A DNA stretch of 37,085 bases from assembly GCA_017629515.1 (NCBI GenBank), contig JAGBXB010000052.1, positions 1 to 37,085 on the forward strand, read 5' to 3'. The DNA comes from Lentisphaeria bacterium (GTDB taxonomy: Bacteria > Verrucomicrobiota > Lentisphaeria > Victivallales > UBA1829). Both the position numbers and the translations under genes were made by a program. Positions 26,078 through 34,278 of this stretch are shown one piece after another (position 1 is the first letter of the stretch; each line of letters opens with the position of its first letter). The notes beneath the pieces were generated by a model. It saw only the letters and a program-made list of their open reading frames with translations. It did not search any database and was not told where the DNA came from.

Positions 26078-28057
26078 TTATTTCTTCTTTTTCAGCAAAA
26101 GTGCCGGATCAGGAGAGACCAGCCCGGTAAGGGGGGAATACAGCCGGACATTGACACTCCAGGAGGCTTTCCGTATTTCAATACTCCAGATCTCCTCCTT
26201 TTGAGCGTTTTGCCTCGTGAGTTCCAGAATATCCAGTTTTTCAATCTCCTTCTGCATCACTTTTTTACCGGAAGCATTGTAAATAACAATATTCTGCTTC
26301 GGACTTGCATCAAACCCCAGAGTGAATTTTTTTACCCCGGCAGGAACTGTAAAATACAATCTGCCATCAGGCTGAAGAAGAGCAAAACGCTCTCTTGTCA
26401 CACTCCAGCCAGAACCTTTCTGACCGATAATGGCTACAGAATTAAAGGATTTTGTCTTTACCGTATAGATCCCTGTTTTTTCCGGCACAAAAGAGATGGT
26501 ATCTTCCATACCGGGAACTATATTTTTTTTGTACAGGACATTTCCATCCGGCCCGCAGAGGGAAAGAGAAATACTGCTGTCATATCCATTGCGGTAGGTA
26601 ATTGCCCGGATCGTCATTTTCTTTCCTTTTTCTGCATACTGGAGAAATTCGCCGCCGCGGAAAGGCATGATATTTTTTGCGGGAGGAGCAGTAAATGGTG
26701 TACCTTTTTCCGGCAGAAGCAGATCCTTTTTCTCCGGAGGTGCGGCAGGTATGCAGGGAGCAAATCTTTCAAAGTAGGCCCTGGCATCGCGGGAAATTTT
26801 TTCCAGATCCACCTGAAGAGTTTTCCCGTTTTTATTTTCGGTAAGGGTGCCGGAAAATGCACCGGGAGCAAGGCGTGTTCTGCCTTTGGTTATAAAGTTG
26901 AATATCACAGGGGTGAGAGCTTTGTTTTCAATACGGCAATTTTCAAAACGCACATTTCCCAGAAGGAACTCATGGGGCGTATCGTTGCTGAAAGAAAAAA
27001 TATACTGTTTCATCTTTTTATGTGTGGCAAATACCGTATCCCTGAAAATGATCTGTGTATTTTTTACGCTGTCCCGGAATTGTATTCTGCCTTCAAGACG
27101 GCATTTATCCACAAGAAATGAGCCGCCGGCAGGTTTGGATGCGGCAGTTACTTTGTAATAAGGATGGATGTAAAGATCTTCCCCGTTGTTTTTGAAGGTA
27201 CAGGAGCGTAAAATACAGTTGTCAAGGCGGGATGTGGAATCAAGTTTGGAAGGGGCGTAAGAAAACGCCGATCCTGTATTGTTCTCAAATACACAGTTTT
27301 CAACAAGGATATTGACCAGCCGTTCAAAAGGCTTATTGGGCTCAATGTCAATACCGCCTGCGGGGGGAGTACCGTCTGCATTGATAAAGCGGCAGTTGCG
27401 TACAATGACGTTTTCAACGGAGCCGATCCCCAGTCCCAGACGCATACTGCCGTCAAAAAGCACATTTTCTATGAGGATATTTTTGTTATAACTGTTCTTG
27501 GGATCTGTTCCCTGAAGATCTATGGCATCTCCACCGCTTTCTTTAAGGACAAGATTTCTGAAAGTCAGGTTTTCTGTCCCGATAACAAGGAAGGTATGCC
27601 GGTGTTCACTCTGGGGATAAAGTTTCGGATCCCTGTATAATTTTCTGATATTGATGATAGCGGAATTTTTCCTTCCCTCAACGGTGACGTTCCTGCGGTT
27701 TACGATATAGAACATGGGGCGGGCCGGCCACTTGAATGCACCGGGTTTTGCCCGGATGATCACCCCTTTATCCAGAATAACCTTCTGATCGGAAGCAAGG
27801 CGGATGGTTTTGCTGATGATGTAATCTTTACCGGTATAATCAACAATAAGTTCCCTTGCTCCGGAATTGATCGCTTTCTGCAGACATTCTGTTGCATCAT
27901 CCGCATTGAATCCGAAAGAAGAAGCCTTTACGGTGTGGGGAACCGGAGCATTTTTTTTATTTGCGTTGGCGGCTTTTCCGGCAGACTGTGCAACAAGTTC
28001 ACCTGAAAAAAGCAGCAGTAAAGCGAAAAAAAAGGCACAAAAAGAGTATTGTTTCAT
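26078..28057 (-). CDS. Secreted right-handed parallel beta-helix protein (copy 2)
   Basis: This 659-residue protein has a signal peptide (1-25, ending LVAQSA) and is colinear with the protein at 22822: the same opening FGFNADDATECLQKAINSG, the same coils (GGDAIDLQG, NILIENVLFDG, GGIDIEPN, NILVENCVFENNTGSAFSYAPSKLD) and the same C-terminal domain (FLQYAEKGKK, GYDSSISLSL, GIYTVKTKSF, RLYFTVPAGVK). The Lys-rich spacer of copy 1 is shorter here. The two are clearly paralogues, probably from an old tandem duplication with the aminotransferase gene between them. It starts 47 bp after the prepilin-like gene. Role in polysaccharide breakdown is inferred from fold and context only. Confidence 0.85.
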   Translation of the reverse strand: MKQYSFCAFFFALLLLFSGELVAQSAGKAANANKKNAPVPHTVKASSFGFNADDATECLQKAINSGARELIVDYTGKDYIISKTIRLASDQKVILDKGVIIRAKPGAFKWPARPMFYIVNRRNVTVEGRKNSAIINIRKLYRDPKLYPQSEHRHTFLVIGTENLTFRNLVLKESGGDAIDLQGTDPKNSYNKNILIENVLFDGSMRLGLGIGSVENVIVRNCRFINADGTPPAGGIDIEPNKPFERLVNILVENCVFENNTGSAFSYAPSKLDSTSRLDNCILRSCTFKNNGEDLYIHPYYKVTAASKPAGGSFLVDKCRLEGRIQFRDSVKNTQIIFRDTVFATHKKMKQYIFSFSNDTPHEFLLGNVRFENCRIENKALTPVIFNFITKGRTRLAPGAFSGTLTENKNGKTLQVDLEKISRDARAYFERFAPCIPAAPPEKKDLLLPEKGTPFTAPPAKNIMPFRGGEFLQYAEKGKKMTIRAITYRNGYDSSISLSLCGPDGNVLYKKNIVPGMEDTISFVPEKTGIYTVKTKSFNSVAIIGQKGSGWSVTRERFALLQPDGRLYFTVPAGVKKFTLGFDASPKQNIVIYNASGKKVMQKEIEKLDILELTRQNAQKEEIWSIEIRKASWSVNVRLYSPLTGLVSPDPALLLKKKK

Positions 28058-28104
28058 TGTGGATTTCCTTATTTTATATATTGACGGTCAATCGGTTATT
28101 ACCA

Positions 28105-28866
28105 TTATCTGAAATATCCGCTTGTACCTGTCCAGCAGTGGTGGGGTTTATCTTTCTCCCATGTTTTCAAAGTGAAATACGGTCTGTCTTTGTAAGGGAT
28201 CTTTGTCTGACTTACATGACCATCCATATAAAGGATATTGATAAAGCCATCATGTCTGAAGGGATCAGCCTGACCGGTATTGGCGGAGGTGGATCTCTGT
28301 TCTCTTACTGCAAAACTTCCCTGATTTTTCGGAGAATCGGTATTCAATGCATCCATGGCAAGGTAAATTTTACTTAAAAATTTCAATTCTTTAAGATACT
28401 TTGCCCGTCCCCAGGTACCATCGTCCAGCTGCTGGGAACCGAGTCCGCAATAGTTGTAGCCGTAACCGATATTTCCCGTAGGCTCCCCTTTACCGTTCAA
28501 CTGACCTTTACCTACCGCCGGGTTGTGCGGCAATGCGGAATCCCTGAACACCTTTGCAGTAACATATTTTACCTTGAAGAAATAAGTCTGCCATTGGGCT
28601 TTTGTCATTACTTTATCGGTCTCATTATAATACCAGGTTGAATTATGTGTGGGGAGTGATTCCTTGAAATCTCCGGTGTAGGACATGAAAGCAAGGTAGA
28701 TCTGCTTTTCATTACTTACACAGGAGATTTTCCGTGCCGTCTGTCTTGCTTTGTTCAAGGATGGCAGCAGCATCCCTGCAAGAATGGCGATAATTGCGAT
28801 GACTACCAGCAATTCGATGAGTGTAAAATTCTTTTGCCGGATGCGGCTGAACTTTTCCTGTTTCAT
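28105..28866 (-). CDS. Prepilin-like protein with H-X9-DG C-terminal motif
   Basis: This 253-residue protein has a 13-residue basic leader ending KN, then [28 protein letters not shown], almost identical in this stretch to the protein at 17217. The residue before the predicted cleavage is Asn, not Gly, and E18 is the +5 Glu. The C-terminal motif H, nine residues, DG ([14 protein letters not shown]) defines the H-X9-DG class. A strong AAGGAG precedes the start. It is the second gene of the leftward operon, directly after the GntR regulator (14 bp) and before the beta-helix gene, the same place as its counterpart in the LacI operon. It should be membrane-anchored or built into a pseudopilus; partner and function unknown. 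Confidence 0.9.
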   Translation of the reverse strand: MKQEKFSRIRQKNFTLIELLVVIAIIAILAGMLLPSLNKARQTARKISCVSNEKQIYLAFMSYTGDFKESLPTHNSTWYYNETDKVMTKAQWQTYFFKVKYVTAKVFRDSALPHNPAVGKGQLNGKGEPTGNIGYGYNYCGLGSQQLDDGTWGRAKYLKELKFLSKIYLAMDALNTDSPKNQGSFAVREQRSTSANTGQADPFRHDGFINILYMDGHVSQTKIPYKDRPYFTLKTWEKDKPHHCWTGTSGYFR

Positions 28867-28880
28867 AAAAACCTTACTCC

Positions 28881-29957
28881 TTATTTTGTTATTTTTTTTC
28901 TTCTTTCTGTATCTTTATTTTTATTCCTGATGCAGGATAAATCAATCAGCGAAGGCGGAAGTTTCACATTGTGATAGGGGGAATTTTCCCCCTCACATCT
29001 GCGGATCAGAAAAGAAAGCCCCTGCAAAAGCCTTTCTTTCTCATCAAATTTCATCATTCCGCAATTCTCCGGATAGCTCTGTTCCATATTCCCCACAAAC
29101 ACATACTGACAACCGGGAACTTTTTCTGCCGGGGAAAAGGTGCTCTGGACGGGACTTATGAGAATTTCCGGAGGCTCTTCCATTGCAGAAAAATATCTTG
29201 CCGCATCTGTCAGAAATCTCTCTCCGGCATTGCGTCCGTAATTATTTATATAGCACAGACTGGATTCCAGGATATGAAACAATGCCGAATCAAAATCCTC
29301 CTGCAATATTTCCATAAAAACTTTTCTTATGTTTTTAATATAATACCGGTATTCCGGAGGACGGGCAAACTCAATAAATGCGATCCTTTTATATCCCTTT
29401 GCCTGTAATTCTTTCAATAATTTTCCGTAAGCTGCGGCATGATCAAATTCCACTACATCGCAATATTTTGTAAGGGAGGGAACTGCTGCTGTAAAGGGGA
29501 TCCTGTCCCGGATAAGATATTGAAACTGCTCTTTTAACAGACTCGATCCGCGGAAAAGAATACCGTCAAGAGGAAAATTCTGTAAAATTGTCCTGTTTTC
29601 CCGGAAAAGAGTACCGTTGAACTCTATGGTCATAAGCGAATAATTGCTTTCTTCCGCTTTTATCCGCAGTGGACGGAGAAAATCCTCGGTAAGAGGCCCT
29701 ACGGAAATACCGACAATGCCGATAATATTTCTTTTCGGGCGTTTGTTTTTCTTTTCCCGCACAAAAGTACCGGAAGTACCCCTTACTTCAAGAATGCCTT
29801 TTTCCACAAGAAAATGAACCGCCTTTTTTACAGTTTTATGATGACAGCAAAGGAGTTGCGCAAATTTCAACATGCCGGGGATACGCCCGGTATATTGATT
29901 TTGCCGGATATGGTCAAGAATCTTTTCCGCAGTTTCTTTGTAAATTGCCGCACTCAT
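28881..29957 (-). CDS. GntR-type HTH regulator with sugar-binding effector domain
   Basis: This 358-residue protein has an N-terminal winged helix-turn-helix of the GntR type (1-70: [50 protein letters not shown]) and a LacI-like periplasmic-binding effector domain (about 76-340: [31 protein letters not shown]). This HTH/effector combination is typical of AraR-like sugar-responsive repressors. It is the first gene of the leftward operon and its start codon overlaps one of two matching operator-like sites. The ATG at 29957 follows GGAGG with a 10-bp spacer. Ligand unknown, presumably the sugar released by the operon's secreted proteins. Confidence 0.85.
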   Translation of the reverse strand: MSAAIYKETAEKILDHIRQNQYTGRIPGMLKFAQLLCCHHKTVKKAVHFLVEKGILEVRGTSGTFVREKKNKRPKRNIIGIVGISVGPLTEDFLRPLRIKAEESNYSLMTIEFNGTLFRENRTILQNFPLDGILFRGSSLLKEQFQYLIRDRIPFTAAVPSLTKYCDVVEFDHAAAYGKLLKELQAKGYKRIAFIEFARPPEYRYYIKNIRKVFMEILQEDFDSALFHILESSLCYINNYGRNAGERFLTDAARYFSAMEEPPEILISPVQSTFSPAEKVPGCQYVFVGNMEQSYPENCGMMKFDEKERLLQGLSFLIRRCEGENSPYHNVKLPPSLIDLSCIRNKNKDTERRKKITK

Positions 29958-30017
29958 ACGAGTATTGCCTCCAAACTCCTTTTATTATGTTTAATATACC
30001 AACTATGATACTCGCAT
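29956..30017 (-). promoter_or_regulatory. Paired operator-like sites of the GntR operon
   Basis: ATACTCGCAT (plus strand, 30008-30017) and ATACTCGTAT (minus strand, 29965-29956) are two nine-of-ten matching sites in inverted orientation. The first overlaps the -35 edge and the spacer of the promoter; the second overlaps the GntR start codon. This fits self-repression by the adjacent regulator; binding is inferred. Confidence 0.45.
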
Positions 30018-30021
30018 GCAA
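29993..30021 (-). promoter_or_regulatory. Promoter of the GntR/pseudopilin/beta-helix operon
   Basis: Minus strand: TTGCAT (30021-30016), 17-bp spacer, TATATT (29998-29993). Gaps between the five downstream genes are 14-47 bp with no terminator, so they probably form one transcript. Confidence 0.6.
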
Positions 30022-30061
30022 ATTTTTTAAGATTTATTTTTTGAGTTTTGTTTTTTTTGTG

Positions 30062-30089
30062 TTGATTTTTTCTGTTCCATCGTTATATT
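30062..30089 (+). promoter_or_regulatory. Promoter upstream of the small ORF and antiporter
   Basis: TTGATT (30062-30067), 16-bp spacer, TATATT (30084-30089). The GAGGAAAGG that follows supports translation from 30119. Confidence 0.5.
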
Positions 30090-30118
30090 AGAAGTAAAAG
30101 AGGAAAGGAAAAGTTTTT

Positions 30119-30535
30119 ATGGTTAAAGAAAAAAAATCTCTGAAAAAAACTTTTTTCCACTTATTCTTTCTCTCTTTTATTCTTTTCTTTCTCTGTTTTT
30201 CTTTCTTCTTTTTTTCTTCTCCTGCTGATACTTCATCCATCAATAATGAACTGTTTCAATTTATTCTCATCTCCGGACAATACGGGCAAAACGGAGCGGG
30301 CGATTCCCTGGAAAATGCAGAATATTCCGGCTCAAATTGTCTTTCTGTCAGCCGGAGAAGAAAAACTTCCTTCTCTTCTTCCCGTTTGAGGAATCTTCCT
30401 GTAAAACAATATTTTTGTATTTTACCATCTTTTTTCCCTGTGGAATCTTTTTCAAGCGGAAATACTTCTGTATTTTATTTTCCACCCTCCTTATCTTCTT
30501 TCCTTTTTATCAGGGCAGGGCCCGAAAAAGTATGA
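30119..30535 (+). CDS. Unrecognised small protein with Phe-rich hydrophobic N-terminus
   Basis: This 138-residue frame begins with a basic stretch (MVKEKKSLKK) and a very hydrophobic, Phe-rich segment (about 12-35) that looks like a signal anchor or signal peptide. The remaining 100 residues are Ser-rich with no domain I know. Support for it being real is indirect: a good promoter (30062-30089), a GAGGAAAGG ribosome site about 10 bp before the ATG, and a position 51 bp ahead of the antiporter. Against it: T-rich low-complexity sequence and no recognisable family. AGTATGAA (30529-30536) and TTCATACT (30551-30558) make an 8-bp inverted repeat over its stop codon. It could instead be a decayed gene or an untranslated leader. 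Confidence 0.35.
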   Translation: MVKEKKSLKKTFFHLFFLSFILFFLCFSFFFFSSPADTSSINNELFQFILISGQYGQNGAGDSLENAEYSGSNCLSVSRRRKTSFSSSRLRNLPVKQYFCILPSFFPVESFSSGNTSVFYFPPSLSSFLFIRAGPEKV

Positions 30536-30586
30536 AGAAATATTTTTGATTTCATACTGACAGCAAAGCAACAAAAAGGAGAAAAA

Positions 30587-31552
30587 ATGGATATATTGCT
30601 GAATATTTTTTATAGTATCTGTGGCGTGGCAGGTTTGTATTACGGCGCAGAATTTCTTGTAAAAGGCGGTGTTGGGATCGCCAGAAAAGCGGGAATAAGT
30701 CCTCTTGTTATCGGACTTACCCTTGTAGCCTTTGCCACCAGTGCGCCGGAACTTGTGGTAAGCGTCAAGGCTTCGTTAAGCGGGAATGCAGATATTTCCC
30801 TGGGTAATGTGGTGGGGTCCAATATCTGTAATATTGCCCTGATCCTGGGGATTTGTGCCTGTATTACGCCTCTGGCAGTACAGAAACAGCTATTGAAATT
30901 CGATACGCCCATAATGATTGGTGCCAGTATCCTGCTAACCATCTTTTATTTCAGCAGTAAAGGATTGACAAGGTGGCAGGGACTTGTTCTTTTTGCAGGA
31001 TTCCTTGCCTATACATTCTGGAATATTCACGCTTCGAGAAAAAATAATGCGGTAAAGGAAGAGGAAAAAGAGGAAATTGCAGGAGAGAATGGAAAAGAAA
31101 TGCACATTTATTCTGCTGTATTTCTTGTAATATGCGGATTGGCTCTCCTCATCGCCGGTGCGGAATTTTTTCTGCGCAGCGCCGTTTTCTTTGCAAAACT
31201 TTTCAGATTGTCTGATGCCGTTATCGGACTTACCATCGTTGCAGTGGGTACAAGTTTACCTGAACTTGCCACTTCCATTGTTGCCGCCTGTAAAAAAGAA
31301 TCGGATATTGCCATAGGCAATGTGGTTGGGTCCAATATTTTCAATATCCTGGGGATTCTGGGGATTGCTCCCATTATCGCACCTATGCAGAATGCCACGC
31401 TGGATATTGTGGATCTTTCCATGATGCTTCTTACCGGTATTCTGCTTTTACCCATGATGTTTACCGGAGGAAAGTTGTCCAGAAAAGAAGGTGCATTGCT
31501 CCTGGTCATCTATTGCGGATATATTGCCTATCTGCTTATACAGCATACATGA
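30587..31552 (+). CDS. yrbG: Calcium/sodium antiporter, YrbG-type (CaCA family)
   Basis: This 321-residue membrane protein has ten predicted helices in two homologous halves. The alpha-repeats are GLTLVAFATSAPELVVS plus GNVVGSNICNIALILG (first half), and GLTIVAVGTSLPELATS plus GNVVGSNIFNILGILG (second half), with the ion-binding Glu in each SxPEL. An acidic, Lys/Glu-rich cytoplasmic loop (about 150-170) separates the halves. It should export Ca2+ in exchange for Na+ or H+ at the inner membrane. The ATG follows AAAAAGGAGAAAAA. It may be co-transcribed with the small ORF upstream, and a hairpin terminator follows. Confidence 0.93.
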   Translation: MDILLNIFYSICGVAGLYYGAEFLVKGGVGIARKAGISPLVIGLTLVAFATSAPELVVSVKASLSGNADISLGNVVGSNICNIALILGICACITPLAVQKQLLKFDTPIMIGASILLTIFYFSSKGLTRWQGLVLFAGFLAYTFWNIHASRKNNAVKEEEKEEIAGENGKEMHIYSAVFLVICGLALLIAGAEFFLRSAVFFAKLFRLSDAVIGLTIVAVGTSLPELATSIVAACKKESDIAIGNVVGSNIFNILGILGIAPIIAPMQNATLDIVDLSMMLLTGILLLPMMFTGGKLSRKEGALLLVIYCGYIAYLLIQHT

Positions 31553-31580
31553 TAAGGGGCATGGTTTTTTAAGAACAAAT

Positions 31581-31626
31581 ACAGATATCTCATATTTTTC
31601 AAAAATATGGGATATCTCTGTTTTTT
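31581..31626 (+). terminator. Terminator after the antiporter
   Basis: AGATATCTCATATTTTT pairs with AAAAATATGGGATATCT (one G-T wobble) around a one-base loop region, followed by TTTTTT. The stem is long but AT-rich. Confidence 0.75.
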
Positions 31627-31754
31627 GAGGAATTTTTTCCTGATTTGCAAAAAGTTTTTTCTGCTTTCCTGATTTGAAGCAATATAAATCAAATCCGGAA
31701 AAATCTTGTTCACAAGCAAACACAACTGTTCTGAAAAGACAGAAGCTCTGAAAA

Positions 31755-31880
31755 AGAACGCCGTACCGGGTAGAGAACCTCCCATCACACCGGAACCCCA
31801 TACAGGAGCGCCGCAAAGGCGGCAGAATAGAGCAAGGAGTGTCTTTTCCTTCTATCGCACTCGTGGTGCTGTATAAGGCT
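31755..31880. ncRNA. Candidate structured RNA in the antiporter/parvulin intergenic region
   Basis: This stretch is GC-richer than the surrounding AT-rich gap (31627-31971), which holds no credible gene. ATACAG and CTGTAT (about 31801 and 31870) can enclose two hairpins: GCCGC-AAAG-GCGGC, and ATAGA-AGGA with TCCT-TCTAT with a 3-nt bulge. GAGTG and CACTC offer an alternative pairing. Two CCGG elements upstream can pair around a GGG/CCC helix. The strand cannot be fixed. It does not show the conserved cores of tmRNA, RNase P RNA or SRP RNA; a 6S-like RNA or an unknown family is possible. Confidence 0.3.
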
Positions 31881-31971
31881 TAAAAATTTCATTTATCTTT
31901 TTGAGGATTATTTGAAAGGATAAACCTTTTCCTTGCCACAAAAAGTTTTTTTTGATAATTGTGAGAAAAGA

Positions 31972-32013
31972 TAAAAAAGCGGTCCTTGTGCATCGTATTC
32001 AGCACAAGGACCG
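31972..32013 (-). terminator. Terminator of the parvulin operon
   Basis: A perfect 12-bp stem, CGGTCCTTGTGC (31980-31991) with GCACAAGGACCG (32002-32013), is followed on the minus strand by C and six T (31978-31973). It lies 30 bp after the parvulin gene's stop. Confidence 0.9.
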
Positions 32014-32043
32014 TATTTTGTATTCAGAAAGACAATTGATACT

Positions 32044-33252
32044 TTATTTTGCCTTTACTGCTTCTGCTTTTTTGGGAGCAACTTTTGCAGCAGGTTTTGC
32101 AGCAGGTTTTGCAGCAGGTTTTTCTCCTATGAAGGGAGGAATAACCACTTTCAAAACTTTTTTCTGCTGTTCAATATAGCTCTTCAACTGTTTTTCAAGA
32201 GCCTGGGCAATAAGATCTTCTTTGATTGCGGCTTTGAGTTTTGCATCGAGAGGAAGAACTGTGGCTTCTTTCTTTGCATGAAGTTTGATGATGTGGTAGC
32301 CGAAAGGACTTTTCACAACATTGGAGATCCCGCCGGCATTCAAAGCAAATGCCGCATCGAAGTATTCAGGAACAAGCTGCCCCTGTGCCATTTCGCCAAG
32401 CATACCTTTGGCTTTGGCAGAACCGCATTTGCTTTCTTTTTCAGCAATCATACCGAAATCTGCACCTTTTTTGATCTGGGCAAGGAGAGATTCTGCCTTT
32501 GCTTTGGCAGCCTTTTCCTGTTCAGGAGTACCGGGTTTGCCGGGGGTATCGGATGCGGAAATAAGAATGTGGGAGGTGGTGACAGTACGGGGTTGGGTGA
32601 ATTTTGCCGCGCTGTCTTTGTAATATTTTGCGATCTGTGCATCGGTGACTTTGATCTTGCTCTTCAAATTCTTTTCCACCCACAGATTGATGGCAGTCAT
32701 GTTCATGATCTCGGCATTGGTGGTGAATTCCTTTTTGAGATCGTCAATGGTCTTACCCTGTTTGGCAAGTTCCTTTTTCAATACTTCCATCTGGGCAGGG
32801 GGGATGGCTTTGAGTTTTTTGTCAAATTCCGCAATTGCAAGAGCGGCGGAAGGTTTGATGCCTGCTTTTTCCGCAGAAATAAGAAGCAGCTGTTCATTGA
32901 CAAGAGTGTCGATTGCCATTTTGAACTGCTGTTCAAGAAGATTTTTGGGCATCTGGGAAAGAAATTCCGCAGGGACATTGCCCAGTTTTTTGATGAATTC
33001 TGCTTTGGAGATCTTTTTTGTGCCGATGATGGCAACAGGATCAGGCAGGAAAGAAAGGATCTCATCAAGAGATTTTGTTTTAGCTGTCGCCGCAGGAATG
33101 AGGGCAGGATCTTTCTTTTCCTGTGCAGGAGCAATTTTCGCAGTTTTGACTTTTTCCTGTGCCTGGTCGCATGCGGCAGTAAGCGCTGTAAAAGAAAGCG
33201 CAACAGCGGCAGATGCCAGGATTGTCCGGTAGTGGATCATGGATTTTTTCAT
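32044..33252 (-). CDS. Parvulin-type peptidyl-prolyl isomerase (PpiC/SurA-like), exported
   Basis: This 402-residue protein has an export signal (1-28) ending LTAAC, so it may be a lipoprotein (C28), though Thr at -3 is unusual. An N-terminal SurA/PrsA-like helical chaperone region (about 70-215) precedes one parvulin domain (about 218-320: TSHILIS, ADFGMIAEKES, KGMLGEMAQGQLVPEYFDAAFAL, PFGYHIIKLH). The C-terminus has tandem KPAA repeats. It would catalyse prolyl isomerisation and help fold exported or outer-membrane proteins in the periplasm. It starts 62 bp after the lipoprotein-like gene and ends in a strong terminator. Assignment of the family is firm; the client proteins are unknown. Confidence 0.92.
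   Translation of the reverse strand: MKKSMIHYRTILASAAVALSFTALTAACDQAQEKVKTAKIAPAQEKKDPALIPAATAKTKSLDEILSFLPDPVAIIGTKKISKAEFIKKLGNVPAEFLSQMPKNLLEQQFKMAIDTLVNEQLLLISAEKAGIKPSAALAIAEFDKKLKAIPPAQMEVLKKELAKQGKTIDDLKKEFTTNAEIMNMTAINLWVEKNLKSKIKVTDAQIAKYYKDSAAKFTQPRTVTTSHILISASDTPGKPGTPEQEKAAKAKAESLLAQIKKGADFGMIAEKESKCGSAKAKGMLGEMAQGQLVPEYFDAAFALNAGGISNVVKSPFGYHIIKLHAKKEATVLPLDAKLKAAIKEDLIAQALEKQLKSYIEQQKKVLKVVIPPFIGEKPAAKPAAKPAAKVAPKKAEAVKAK
32087..32122 (+). repeat. Three 12-bp tandem repeats encoding KPAA units
   Basis: GCAGCAGGTTTT occurs three times in perfect tandem within the parvulin gene. On the coding strand it yields AAKP units at the protein's C-terminus. Unit number may vary between strains through slippage. 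Confidence 0.9.
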
Positions 33253-33314
33253 TTTTGTTTTCCTTTTTGTTTGGTTATTGTGATACTTCGTTTGTTTATA
33301 TTTCTTCCAGTTTA

Positions 33315-34061
33315 TTACTCTGTAAACAACTCATCCTGAAAAAGTATATGAAATCCCGGAAAGTCCTTCCGGGAACTTCCCAGAATCGCCGCAAGAACAG
33401 GACTGGCAGGATCATCACTTTCTTTCATATCCAGTGCATCCGACCACAGCCCGAAACAGACATATCCCTGTTCGGCAACCTTGAACCTGGCTAATTCAGA
33501 CCGTTTTGCCCTGAGAAAGTTCCTGATTTTCTGTGAAAATTTTATTTTTTTATTCATGGATTCCATGAGGGCAAGTTCTCTGGCAAACTGCGTACTGTTT
33601 ACAGGCGTTTTGAGATTGTTTATTCTTTTTTCCAGAAGAATGAGCGAAGAGATATCCTCTTTCACCTTGCCGGATACTGTGTCCGGTCCGTTCAGTCTTT
33701 CATAATATTCCACTCTTTTAAGCGCATTCTGAAATTGCCCGGCCGTCACAAGAAGATTGATCTCCTCTGTAAGGATATTGAGTCTGGAAGCATTTTCCAG
33801 TTCACCGATAAAGGCACAACTTGGATCAATGGCACGCAAACGCATGAGTTTGGGAAGCATCCCTTTATGATTTCCCTTTTTTGCTTCCGCGGTGATCTCC
33901 AGCAACAATTCCGGATGAGTTTTAGGCAGTTGCCCTGACTTTTTTTCAGAACAGCCGTAACAAAAAGAGAGAAGAAACCCGAAAAAGAACAACAAAACTT
34001 TTTTCCCGCAGGAACACTTGAGTACATTCTGTTCAAGGCAGTTTTCTTTATGTTTTTTCAT
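33315..34061 (-). CDS. Lipoprotein-like protein of unknown function
   Basis: The frame opens at 34085, but the ATG at 34061 (248 residues) better places a basic head before the hydrophobic segment (VLLFFFGFLLSFCYGC). C at the end of that segment is followed by SEKKSG, so a lipoprotein anchor is plausible, although the residues before Cys (CYG) are not a standard lipobox. The rest is helical and Lys/Glu-rich (ITAEAKKGNHKGMLPKLMRLRAIDP, then NLLVTAGQFQNALKRVEYYERL), reminiscent of TPR-like repeats, with no family I can name. It precedes the parvulin gene by 62 bp in the same direction, so a periplasmic role alongside it is plausible. Confidence 0.65.
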   Translation of the reverse strand: MKKHKENCLEQNVLKCSCGKKVLLFFFGFLLSFCYGCSEKKSGQLPKTHPELLLEITAEAKKGNHKGMLPKLMRLRAIDPSCAFIGELENASRLNILTEEINLLVTAGQFQNALKRVEYYERLNGPDTVSGKVKEDISSLILLEKRINNLKTPVNSTQFARELALMESMNKKIKFSQKIRNFLRAKRSELARFKVAEQGYVCFGLWSDALDMKESDDPASPVLAAILGSSRKDFPGFHILFQDELFTE

Positions 34062-34278
34062 TTCTTTGCCAGTCTTTCTTTTCATTAATATAAACCATGG
34101 ACAGAAAACTATAGCAGAAAACTTGGAATTTGCAAATTGTAAAGAAAGTTTTTTTTGAGAAAAAGTGTAAAATAAACATAATGTAATGAAAAAATCCTCA
34201 TTTCCCCTGCTTGCAGGGATACGGAAATGTTCCGGAAAAAGAAAAAACGAAATATTTTTCTTTTCATGGATTTTTGAT

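Noticed and set aside
31766-31800. tRNA-like GGTAGAG segment
   Set aside because: No acceptor stem, anticodon arm or T-loop consensus can be formed around it.
32087-32122. CRISPR-like or regulatory tandem repeat
   Set aside because: The 12-bp units are in frame, have no spacers, and encode a low-complexity KPAA tail.
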